DNA of 12,084 nt from Candidatus Dojkabacteria bacterium (lineage in GTDB: Bacteria > Patescibacteriota > Dojkabacteria > J137), in contig JAGQLF010000026.1 in the NCBI GenBank assembly GCA_020429545.1, positions 1 to 12,084 of the forward strand. The letters run 5' to 3'. The notes under the pieces were generated by a model. The model searched no databases and had not been told where the DNA came from. It saw only the letters and a list, made by a program, of their open reading frames with translations. The position numbers and the translations under genes are program-made. Shown here piece after piece: positions 5,789-11,058 of this stretch (its first letter is position 1; each line of letters starts with the position of its first letter).

Positions 5789-7144
5789 TAGAGAGCTCTG
5801 GTTTGTACTTACACTTTTTATTTTTTGTCTTTTTCGAATAATAAGTACTACGATTAATACTATCAAGACAGCATAAAGGCTACTAAATATTATACTTCCT
5901 AATATTAGCAAATCAGTTGGTATGTCTATTGCAATATAATCTCCATTGCCACTTGAACTGATTAAAGTATCTGAAGAAGTTTTGTTATTTTCTTCTTCAT
6001 TTAAGATATCAATATTTCTTGTGTCATTTATGTCCACAACCTGGCCATTTTGTTGTATTAAATCGCTATTACTAATTTTATCGTTGGTAATATCATCATC
6101 TGTTAGTGCATTGCTCTCAGTTGGAGATACCTCTATATTCTCTACGTCCGCAGTTTTGTATTCGGTTATCTGTTTTTGATATTGTTCTAAGAACATTTTG
6201 ATTTCCTTATCTAATTCTTCTCTTGACTCTTCATTTTGTTCTGAACTCTGCCCTTCTGTGTTCGTTTCCTGATTCGTCTCATTAGTTAACTCTGGAACAG
6301 ATTCAGCTATTACTACTTCCTTGTCTAAGTGGTTTGCAATAAATGCATTGTGAGAGCCAATAACTGTTGCCAGACCAATATTATTAATTTTACATAATTG
6401 AGTAGAATCGTCACTCAGCACCATTGATACAATTGCTACAACTTCATTTGTATCTTTTTTATAAATCGGACTTCCGCTATCGCCAAGGCAAATACCTGTA
6501 CCTGATTCTGGCGTAATTTTTACAGTCTTGCCGTTATAGTAACTCAAGCAAACGCTAATGCTTTCTTTTAATCTTGGGAATTTTAAGTTACTATTTATCT
6601 CTTCTAGAGTTGTACCATATGCGGTAAGTTCATACCCACAATCAGGGGAAATAGTACCAATTTTAGCGATATTAGTAAATTCTGATTCGGAATCTTTTAT
6701 TTTAATTATAGATATGTCATTATCGCTATATAATGTAAATGCCTCGAGTGAATCTGCATTTTCAATAATTTTATCTCCAATATTATTCCAGTTACTCTCT
6801 GTGTAATAAGAATCAATCTCCCTTAATGGAGAGCCGAGTATAATCTGATTACTTGCCCCAATTTTTATCTTTACAGAGTCTGCTAAACAATGAGCTGCAG
6901 TAATTATATGCTTAGAGTCAATTGCACTGCCTCCACATAAGAAAGTACTTCCATTAACTTTTTGCGAGAATACAAAAACAGTTTCTGGATACATTTGTTC
7001 AGTTTCTGCATTTAAAAGCACGGGAATATCTCTTGTTACACTTGGACTAGACGAATAAACAATGAACCCTAATGCTGCACTACCTAAAAGTAAAAAGCCC
7101 AACAAAAGAAAAATAATAGTGTATAAGAGTCTATCTTTAATCAT
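5762..7144 (-). CDS. Trypsin-like (S1) serine protease with N- and C-terminal membrane anchors
   Basis: This 460-residue protein has an N-terminal hydrophobic anchor (about 7-31), a chymotrypsin-fold domain (about 40-270), a long acidic Asn/Thr/Glu-rich linker (about 280-405), a second membrane segment (about 411-435) and a basic tail (RKRQKIK). The catalytic triad is readable: H85 in ITAAHC, D142 in NDISIIKI and S222 in GDSGSP. C70 and C86 would form the His-loop disulphide, and further paired cysteines suggest folding outside the membrane. The likely topology places the protease and linker outside the cell, tethered at both ends. A paralogue with the same order lies at 11059-12042. Substrate and role are unknown; surface protein processing or scavenging of host or neighbour proteins are possibilities. 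A small acidic gene lies 56 bp upstream on the same strand. Confidence 0.92.
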   Translation of the reverse strand: MIKDRLLYTIIFLLLGFLLLGSAALGFIVYSSSPSVTRDIPVLLNAETEQMYPETVFVFSQKVNGSTFLCGGSAIDSKHIITAAHCLADSVKIKIGASNQIILGSPLREIDSYYTESNWNNIGDKIIENADSLEAFTLYSDNDISIIKIKDSESEFTNIAKIGTISPDCGYELTAYGTTLEEINSNLKFPRLKESISVCLSYYNGKTVKITPESGTGICLGDSGSPIYKKDTNEVVAIVSMVLSDDSTQLCKINNIGLATVIGSHNAFIANHLDKEVVIAESVPELTNETNQETNTEGQSSEQNEESREELDKEIKMFLEQYQKQITEYKTADVENIEVSPTESNALTDDDITNDKISNSDLIQQNGQVVDINDTRNIDILNEEENNKTSSDTLISSSGNGDYIAIDIPTDLLILGSIIFSSLYAVLIVLIVVLIIRKRQKIKSVSTNQSSLLNKNFNNI

Positions 7145-7200
7145 AAAAACAAATATCTAGGAATAGTACACCACAAATTAGTAAATTAGGCAAAATTAAT

Positions 7201-7488
7201 TTATGCAGAGGTATCAAGTTCTTCATCTGTTTTATACTTATTCATAACTCCTGGGTCGGTAGAGTCAACTTCATTCGTAGGCTCCTCACCAGCAGCCTCT
7301 ACGCCGTCTTCAAATTCTTTTAGTAATGTATCTGAAGGATTAACATCTGGCTGTTTATCATCTTGTTCGCTGGATGAATAACTATCTTTTTGATAAGCAG
7401 GATCCGAAGAATTTGCTGTTATTGTAGCGTTATCATCTGTAATAACTTCATCAGGATCGTTAGGATTTGGTTTCAAAATTGTACTCAT
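7201..7488 (-). CDS. Small acidic, probably disordered hypothetical protein
   Basis: This encodes 95 residues dominated by Asp, Glu, Ser, Asn, Thr and Pro, starting MSTILKPNPNDPDEVITDD. It has no cysteine, signal peptide or membrane segment, and almost no hydrophobic core, so it is probably intrinsically disordered. I do not recognise a family. The codons are normal for the window and the frame is clean. The gene lies 56 bp upstream of the S1 protease gene on the same strand and may be co-transcribed with it. Composition resembles the protease linker, but I see no repeat that shows common descent. Confidence 0.65.
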   Translation of the reverse strand: MSTILKPNPNDPDEVITDDNATITANSSDPAYQKDSYSSSEQDDKQPDVNPSDTLLKEFEDGVEAAGEEPTNEVDSTDPGVMNKYKTDEELDTSA

Positions 7489-7561
7489 AGGTTTGTATTA
7501 ATACTTATTACTAATATAATACTAAGACATGACAATAATTGAGTCAATGTTTGGAGATTAA

Positions 7562-7691
7562 TGGCGGGATGGACCCTCCTTCGCCATTCTGGCCACGGCG
7601 GGCAGGCGAGAATCGAATCCCGATTCACTTCGTTCATGTGGGACTCAGCTCGCAATCTTCCCGATACATCGGGATGCTCTAACCAGTTGAG
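7562..7691 (-). pseudogene. tRNA-Asp pseudogene carrying two palindrome insertions and a replaced anticodon arm
   Basis: Read on the minus strand, this segment follows the intact tRNA-Asp next door but is broken in three places. It starts in the D arm (CTCAACTGGTTAGAGCA). The anticodon arm is replaced by the palindrome TCCCGATGTATCGGGA (7674-7659). The T stem GCGAG is followed by a 31-nt hairpin-like insertion (7648-7618). The T loop and stem (TTCGATTCTCG) are followed by a 33-nt insertion (7606-7574), and then comes the acceptor end TCCATCCCGCCA. With the insertions removed, the T arm and acceptor match tRNA-Asp apart from a base at the junction. It has no usable anticodon, so I regard it as non-functional unless the inserts are excised. 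Confidence 0.8.
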
Positions 7692-7715
7692 ATTTTTTAT
7701 AGAAGTTAAAAAGAA

Positions 7716-7792
7716 TGGCGGGATGGACGAGAATCGAACTCGCAACCTCTCGCGTGACAGGCGAGTGCTCTAACCAGTTGAGCTACCACCCC
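7716..7792 (-). tRNA. tRNA-Asp(GUC), CCA encoded
   Basis: This 77-nt tRNA reads: acceptor GGGGTGG pairing with CCATCCC (one G-T wobble), D arm GCTC/GAGC, anticodon arm CTCGC/GCGAG with loop CTGTCAC giving anticodon GTC, T arm GCGAG-TTCGATT-CTCGT, discriminator G and an encoded CCA. All canonical pairs are intact, so it should be functional. Flanking bases extend the acceptor pairing by about ten more pairs (AAAGAATGGC before, GCCATTCTTT after), and the trailer ends in a T tract that could terminate transcription. Its 5' end overlaps the last codons of the GIY-YIG reading frame. Fragments of the same tRNA lie on both sides. Confidence 0.97.
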
Positions 7793-8036
7793 GCCATTCT
7801 TTTTCTAAAGATCTTAATACTTTACTACTTTTTAAAGATTTTAAGTATTTTTCATACTTAAGTGCATCTGACTTTATGTCAAAATTCTTCGTATAGACTA
7901 AGATCCATGGAAGATATTTCTTTGTATATCTTTCTCGACCTTGATTATGTCTCACTAATCTCTCTTCGAGCTGAGATGTATATCCGATGTAATATTTACC
8001 GTTATCACTTTTTATAATGTATACAGTATATCTCAT
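7770..8036 (-). CDS. GIY-YIG nuclease (URI/UPF0213-like), 3' end running into tRNA-Asp
   Basis: This 88-residue protein is nearly all GIY-YIG domain. VYI (5-7) and YIG (16-18) form the signature, R25/R26 in LEERLVRHN supply the catalytic arginine and E62 in KYEKYLKSLK the metal-binding glutamate. Single-domain proteins of this size form the URI subgroup, whose cellular role is poorly defined. The last residues (EWRGGSSTG) are translated from tRNA-Asp sequence: the ORF enters the tRNA acceptor and stops at a TAG within its D loop. I start at the ATG 8036 (MRYTVYII). A longer frame from 8063 begins inside the tRNA fragment palindrome and adds nine unconserved residues. The gene sits between a 5' tRNA fragment (8045-8095) and the intact tRNA-Asp, an arrangement reminiscent of nuclease genes exploiting tRNA loci. 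Confidence 0.88.
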   Translation of the reverse strand: MRYTVYIIKSDNGKYYIGYTSQLEERLVRHNQGRERYTKKYLPWILVYTKNFDIKSDALKYEKYLKSLKSSKVLRSLEKEWRGGSSTG

Positions 8037-8044
8037 CACCGTTA

Positions 8045-8095
8045 CACAACCTTCCCGATACATCGGGATGCTCTAACCAGTTGAGCTACCACCCT
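8045..8095 (-). pseudogene. 5' tRNA-Asp fragment with replaced anticodon arm
   Basis: The acceptor 5' strand (AGGGTGG), the complete D arm (TAGCTCAACTGGTTAGAGCA), the 16-nt palindrome TCCCGATGTATCGGGA (8068-8053) and a short AGGTTG variable-region match are present. The T arm and acceptor 3' strand are missing; the GIY-YIG gene begins 9 bp later. The flank AAAAGAATGGC before it matches the flank of the intact tRNA-Asp. The same palindrome replaces the anticodon arm in the pseudogene at 7562-7691. Confidence 0.8.
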
Positions 8096-8155
8096 GCCAT
8101 TCTTTTCCAAGACTTCCTGACAACAACTTTGCTTTATAATGTTCTTAGTCTTTAT

Positions 8156-8199
8156 TGAGCTTATCTGTCGTAGCTTTAGCGAAGACAGACTACCACCCC
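8156..8199 (-). pseudogene. 5' tRNA-Asp fragment interrupted by a hairpin element, next to a promoter
   Basis: GGGGTGGTAG (8199-8190) and CTCAA (8160-8156) together reproduce the first 15 bases of tRNA-Asp, but are separated by a hairpin element (8161-8189). Sequence after CTCAA diverges from tRNA-Asp. A good promoter lies about 8 nt upstream of the expected 5' end, so this is where the original tRNA transcript should have begun. Confidence 0.6.
8161..8189. repeat. Hairpin element inserted in tRNA fragment (core GCTTTAGCG)
   Basis: Arms TCTGTC and GACAGA are joined by an imperfect stem with a TTTA tip, homologous to the element at 3666-3691. It interrupts the tRNA-Asp-like sequence after base 10. 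Confidence 0.75.
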
Positions 8200-8213
8200 A
8201 AAAGAGCTTAAGT

Positions 8214-8242
8214 ATTTTATCGTATTTTTATTATTTTGACTA
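8214..8242 (-). promoter_or_regulatory. Promoter of the tRNA-Asp/GIY-YIG locus
   Basis: -35-like TAGTCA (8242-8237), a 17-bp spacer and -10 TAAAAT (8219-8214). The expected start is at about 8207, a few bases before the GGGGTGG fragment at 8199. No better promoter is visible closer to the intact tRNA-Asp. Confidence 0.6.
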
Positions 8243-8254
8243 CTTACAGGCGAT

Positions 8255-8282
8255 AAAAAAAGCAGAGTATAAAACTCTGCTT
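8255..8282 (-). terminator. Intrinsic terminator after the dockerin protein gene
   Basis: Arms AAGCAGAGT (8260-8268) and ACTCTGCTT (8274-8282) form a 9-bp stem with a 5-nt loop. On the minus strand this is followed by seven T (8261-8255). It lies 18 bp beyond the stop at 8301. Confidence 0.92.
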
Positions 8283-8300
8283 CTTTAAAAACTGTCTATT

Positions 8301-9773
8301 CTAAATTTTATTTGCAACTGCTTGTGCAAACGATAATGCTTCTGCAGCTGTCCAAGGATAAACGCATGTGTTTATATCTTTCTTAAAGTTCTTTGCAAAA
8401 ATTGCAAAGTCATTTAAATTAAGTCTAAAGTCTTCAGCTCCATCTGTAGTTAAATCTAGTAGTATATCGTCTCCCGTGAATGGTTTGTTAAATGATGACG
8501 CAAATTTACTAAAGTCTTTTAAATCTATCAACCCACTCGTGTCAAAATCTCCTTTACATTTATTTACCAAGAGATCATCAACAAAATTAGTGAACTGAGT
8601 AGTATCAATAGTTCCATCTGTAAGTTTTGTTATAGCATCATCAAAGCTTGATATTACTATATCTCCAGTCTGACTTGAGTTATCGGTATTCTCAGCATCA
8701 TCAGTATTATTTGTAGTATCAGTATTTGTATTGGAATCACCAGTTGTATTTGTGTCGGTTGTATTAGTTACCACTTCATCGACAATAGCTTTACAATCAA
8801 GTGTTGTTACAGCTAATTGAGAAGAAGGTACAGGATTACCCTGCCCTGATGGCTGTATAGCACTAACTTGAACTTTGTATGCTGTATTTAATTGTAACGT
8901 TGATAGAATATCTTTCTGATTTTCTGCGCTACTTGGATCTCCTCCATAGTAAGCATAGTAGATTTGAGATCTTGAGCCAGGTATATTTGCAGTTGTTACA
9001 GTAGATGAATATTTAGAATTCCAGAAATAATTTCCACTTCCAGTCTTAAATACATTTGCATCGTTTAAATCTACATCCACAAAATACCCTGTTGCATTTT
9101 TACCTGCTGTCCATGTCAATTCTATATATGCTATTAATCCTGAACATTTAGGGGTAGCTTTTAGATTAGTTGGTGCTGTTACTGTTACAGATGTAGGAGT
9201 AGAATCTGTTGTAACTTTTGTACATCCTCCATGAGTAAGACCTGTACCTACAGTATCTCCAATTGGATTCCCTCCTTGATTATTAATCGCTAACACTCTT
9301 ACTTTATAAGCTATTCCTTCTTGAATTGATGTTAATTTTTCTGCTTTGTTCTCTGCAGCAGATGGATCACCACCAACATACTTATAAAAGTAAGGATCGG
9401 ATGTTGTTGGAATTTGTGTGGAAGATGTTCCATATGGTAGCTTTTGGTTCCAGAAAATATTACCTAAACCAGCTTTCCAAACATTAGCATCATTTACATC
9501 AACATCTACAAAATATCCATTAACATTACTTACATTATGATCCCAAGTTACTCTAAAGAAAGGTTTATTATCAGCAGTACAATCTGCCACAATTTTAACA
9601 TTAGTTGGTGTCACATTAACTGCAACTCTTGTATCTGCAACATCAACATCTGATGTTTGATTTTCGTTATTATAAAGTTGAAAAGCTCCAAGGGAACTTG
9701 CTAAAAGTGCAATTATTATCCAAATAACTAAAATCCTCCTTAATTGGCTTTTTGATCTTGAATCGTATTCCAT
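8301..9773 (-). CDS. Anchored or secreted protein with two FN3-like repeats and a C-terminal dockerin-like module
   Basis: This 490-residue protein has an N-terminal basic region and hydrophobic segment (about 13-34: signal anchor or signal peptide). Two homologous repeats of about 130 residues follow (about 52-186 and 199-327). They share landmarks in the same order: GYFVDVD, NDANV, NxFWN, YYGGDP or YVGGDP, SxAEN and AYKVxV, a fibronectin-III-like pattern with an unusual shared insertion. A Thr/Asn/Asp-rich linker (about 335-370) precedes the C-terminal module (about 405-471). There GDFDTSGLIDLKDFSKFASSF and a second acidic loop ending LNLNDFAIFAKNF resemble the paired calcium loops of type I dockerins, which bind cohesins. 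No cohesin is visible in the window, so the partner is unknown. Single cysteines at repeat ends suggest extracytoplasmic disulphides. It has its own terminator. Confidence 0.85.
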   Translation of the reverse strand: MEYDSRSKSQLRRILVIWIIIALLASSLGAFQLYNNENQTSDVDVADTRVAVNVTPTNVKIVADCTADNKPFFRVTWDHNVSNVNGYFVDVDVNDANVWKAGLGNIFWNQKLPYGTSSTQIPTTSDPYFYKYVGGDPSAAENKAEKLTSIQEGIAYKVRVLAINNQGGNPIGDTVGTGLTHGGCTKVTTDSTPTSVTVTAPTNLKATPKCSGLIAYIELTWTAGKNATGYFVDVDLNDANVFKTGSGNYFWNSKYSSTVTTANIPGSRSQIYYAYYGGDPSSAENQKDILSTLQLNTAYKVQVSAIQPSGQGNPVPSSQLAVTTLDCKAIVDEVVTNTTDTNTTGDSNTNTDTTNNTDDAENTDNSSQTGDIVISSFDDAITKLTDGTIDTTQFTNFVDDLLVNKCKGDFDTSGLIDLKDFSKFASSFNKPFTGDDILLDLTTDGAEDFRLNLNDFAIFAKNFKKDINTCVYPWTAAEALSFAQAVANKI

Positions 9774-9778
9774 ATATT

Positions 9779-9801
9779 GTAGTTAAAAAATCTTTAACTA
9801 C
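9779..9801. promoter_or_regulatory. Perfect 9-bp inverted repeat upstream of the dockerin protein gene
   Basis: GTAGTTAAA and TTTAACTAC are separated by 5 bp. The repeat starts 5 bp upstream of the start codon and would overlap the 5' leader or promoter. It could be an operator, or a weak hairpin at the mRNA 5' end; the sequence does not decide between these. Confidence 0.4.
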
Positions 9802-9892
9802 ATTTAAATACATATATCACCAAAAGGCAAGTATGATTATGCAGACGACAAGACTTGAACCTGCACAGGAGCCCCACAGCGACCTAAATCCA

Positions 9893-9995
9893 GATAAAAT
9901 GCTGCGAAGAGGACTCGAACCTCCACACCCGTTTTTATGGGCACCACCACCTCAAGGTGACGTGTCTACCAATTCCACCATCGCAGCATTTTATC
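9893..9995. repeat. 15-bp perfect inverted repeat extending the tRNA-Leu acceptor stem
   Basis: On the plus strand GATAAAATGCTGCGA (9893-9907) and its exact complement (9981-9995) include the 7-bp acceptor stem of tRNA-Leu(GAG) plus 8 further pairs in its leader and trailer. Confidence 0.9.
9900..9987 (-). tRNA. tRNA-Leu(GAG), CCA not encoded
   Basis: This class II tRNA of 88 nt has acceptor GCTGCGA/TCGCAGC, D loop AATTGGTAGA, anticodon stem TCACC/GGTGG with loop TTGAGGT (anticodon GAG), a long variable arm (GCCC/GGGT), T arm GGAGG-TTCGAGT-CCTCT and discriminator A. It reads CUC/CUU codons. All stems are sound. The 3' CCA is absent, unlike tRNA-Asp in this window, so it needs CCA addition. 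It lies wholly within a broken tRNA-Leu(UAG)-like gene and is flanked by bases that extend the acceptor stem to 15 bp. Confidence 0.96.
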
Positions 9996-10012
9996 GGGAT
10001 ATACCAATTCCG

Positions 10013-10048
10013 CCTGCCAGTAATGCTTTGTATAGCAATGCAGGCTGA
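10013..10048. repeat. Palindromic insertion in the outer tRNA-Leu; second copy of the 2748-2842 element core
   Basis: Arms CCTGC/GCAGG enclose a core (CATTGCTATACAAAGCATTA on the minus strand) nearly identical to the core of the repeat between the PIG-L gene and cysS. It separates base 10 of the tRNA from its D loop. Confidence 0.8.
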
Positions 10049-10069
10049 CCACGTCTGCTTTAATAATCG

Positions 10070-10075
10070 ATTATA
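10070..10075 (-). promoter_or_regulatory. -10 box of the tRNA-Leu locus
   Basis: A perfect TATAAT lies 11 nt upstream of the outer tRNA-Leu 5' end (10058), giving a leader of about 5 nt. No clear -35 is seen. Confidence 0.55.
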
Positions 10076-10094
10076 CTATAGGAATAAATGCATT

Positions 10095-10125
10095 AAAAAA
10101 CCCTAAAGAAATTCTTTAGGGTTTT
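10095..10125 (-). terminator. Intrinsic terminator of the rplU-rpmA operon
   Basis: Arms AAAACCCTAAAG and CTTTAGGGTTTT (12 bp, 5-nt loop) are followed on the minus strand by further T, giving a run of six. It lies 30 bp beyond the rpmA stop. Confidence 0.92.
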
Positions 10126-10155
10126 CGCTAGTAAGCGTTCTTTGGCTTCTATTTA

Positions 10156-10506
10156 TTATTTAGCACTTTTAGGTGCTTTTGTTGTCTTTGCTTTCGCACT
10201 TGACTTAGTAGTACTTACCTTTACTTCTTCCTTTTTAGCAGGTACCTCTAACAACACATCAACAATATTTTTTCCTCTTTTGTGACCAGTTAATCTTCTA
10301 AATGAAACAAATCCATTGATTTTAGAGAAGATTGTGTGATCTTTTCCCATACCAGTATTTACACCCGGATGAGTTTTTGTACCTCTTTGTCTAATGATTA
10401 TATCTCCTGGTTTTACTGCTTCTCCACCAAACTTTTTTACGCCAAGTCTTTTACCCGCAACATCAACTGTTCGTTTTGCACTTCCTCCTGATTTGACATG
10501 TGCCAT
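10156..10506 (-). CDS. rpmA: 50S ribosomal protein L27 with a basic C-terminal tail
   Basis: L27 binds near the peptidyl-transferase centre of the large ribosomal subunit. The conserved core is clear: MAHVKSGGSAK, GKRLGVKKFGGEAVKPGDII, the signature IRQRGTKTHPGVNTGMGKDH, and HTIFSKINGFVSF. The N-terminus starts directly with the mature MAH form and has no cleavable extension of the Firmicutes type. The protein has 116 residues where about 85-95 is usual. The excess is a Lys/Ala/Ser/Thr-rich C-terminal tail (about 90-116) that is probably disordered and may bind RNA. It follows rplU by 121 bp on the same strand with a clear terminator after it. There is no separate convincing promoter, so the two are probably co-transcribed. 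Confidence 0.97.
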   Translation of the reverse strand: MAHVKSGGSAKRTVDVAGKRLGVKKFGGEAVKPGDIIIRQRGTKTHPGVNTGMGKDHTIFSKINGFVSFRRLTGHKRGKNIVDVLLEVPAKKEEVKVSTTKSSAKAKTTKAPKSAK

Positions 10507-10570
10507 ATGTATTAAATAAAAACTAAATTCGAATATCGAAATTCGAAAACTAAAACTTAAATCATATAAT

Positions 10571-10627
10571 TTCGTCGAAGTCTCAGCTTAATTCATGTTT
10601 ATATGAAAGATGCCGTCCGAAGACGAA
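10571..10627. repeat. Inverted-repeat element between rplU and rpmA
   Basis: Outer arms TTCGTC (10571-10576) and GACGAA (10622-10627) with an inner hairpin TTCAT/ATGAA. The ends TTCGTCGAAG and CGAAGACGAA resemble the hairpin elements at 3666-3691 and 8161-8189, but with a longer interior, as if expanded by an insertion. The element ends exactly against the rplU stop codon. Confidence 0.5.
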
Positions 10628-10945
10628 TTATTTTGAACTAATTTTATCAACTACAAACTTAGTTACTTCTTTTCTATGTCCTCTAGTTTTTCTATATCTA
10701 GATTTTGCTTTATAGATCTTGCTTGTAACCTTCTCTCCTTTTGCTTGTTCAAGGATATTTAATGTTACTTTTGCCCCAGCTACAGTTGGTTTTCCAAATG
10801 ATGTTGATTTATCATCTGCAACCATTAAAACCTCTGCTGAATCAAACTTTTTACCTGCTTCTGCTTCGAATTTAGGAACAGAATATTCTTTTCCTTCTTC
10901 TACAGTATACTGAAAAGGTCCGATTTTTATTATTGCGTATTTCAT
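10628..10945 (-). CDS. rplU: 50S ribosomal protein L21
   Basis: L21 is a 23S-rRNA-binding protein of the large subunit. The 105-residue product has the family's features: MKYAIIKIGPFQYTVEEGKE at the start, a central GKPTVAGAKVTLNILEQAKG, and the basic RNA-binding YRKTRGHRKEVTKFVV near the end. Length is typical. The ATG at 10945 is preferred. A longer in-frame ATG at 10972 lies only 3 bp past the TATAAT box, upstream of the expected transcription start, and so cannot be in the mRNA made from this promoter. It heads an rplU-rpmA operon, the usual order in bacteria. No Shine-Dalgarno is visible in the roughly 22-nt 5' leader. Confidence 0.96.
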   Translation of the reverse strand: MKYAIIKIGPFQYTVEEGKEYSVPKFEAEAGKKFDSAEVLMVADDKSTSFGKPTVAGAKVTLNILEQAKGEKVTSKIYKAKSRYRKTRGHRKEVTKFVVDKISSK

Positions 10946-10974
10946 TGTATTTAAAGCTAATATCAAGTCCATGA

Positions 10975-11003
10975 ATTATATCAGAAAGATGTAAAAGTGC
11001 CAA
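10975..11003 (-). promoter_or_regulatory. Promoter of the rplU-rpmA operon
   Basis: -35 TTGGCA (11003-10998), a 17-bp spacer and a perfect -10 TATAAT (10980-10975). This is the strongest promoter match in the window, and it decides the rplU start codon. Confidence 0.88.
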
Positions 11004-11058
11004 TTATTTATACAATTTCTTCGGAGTTACAAAACTATCGTTTAATTACACTAGATTG

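Larger units (their letters stand above)
9840..10058 (-). pseudogene. Disrupted tRNA-Leu(UAG)-like gene enclosing an intact tRNA-Leu(GAG)
   Basis: The outer acceptor strands GCAGACG (10058-10052) and CGTCTGC (9847-9841) pair perfectly, with discriminator A at 9840. Between them the tRNA-Leu body is interrupted twice. After base 10 there is a 36-nt palindromic insertion (10048-10013). The D-loop part CGGAATTGGTA (10012-10002) is then followed by a segment carrying the complete tRNA-Leu(GAG). Leu-type sequence resumes with a TTTAGGT loop (anticodon TAG), a variable arm and a T arm GCAGG-TTCAAGT-CTTGT. The 5' side of the anticodon stem that should pair with CGCTG is not found, so simple excision would not restore a perfect tRNA. 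A TATAAT box sits just upstream. I call it a broken gene, with processing or splicing as an open alternative. Confidence 0.7.

Noticed and set aside
7561..7773. Plus-strand ORF across the tRNA-Asp region ending in MDENRTRNLSRDRRVL-like sequence
   Set aside because: This is antisense to tRNA and tRNA-derived sequence, a well-known source of spurious proteins.
8037..8063. Longer GIY-YIG start at 8063
   Set aside because: It begins inside the palindrome of the tRNA fragment, and the added residues are not part of the domain.
7562..8199. CRISPR array, because of repeated tRNA-like segments
   Set aside because: The repeats are irregularly spaced, differ in length, and are explained as tRNA-Asp fragments with palindromic inserts.
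9752..10048. Plus-strand 98-codon ORF over the tRNA-Leu locus
   Set aside because: It is antisense to the tRNAs and the palindrome insert, with no coding signature.
10946..10972. Longer rplU start at 10972
   Set aside because: That ATG lies 3 bp past the -10 box and before the expected transcription start, and L21 proteins begin at the MKYAIIK position.
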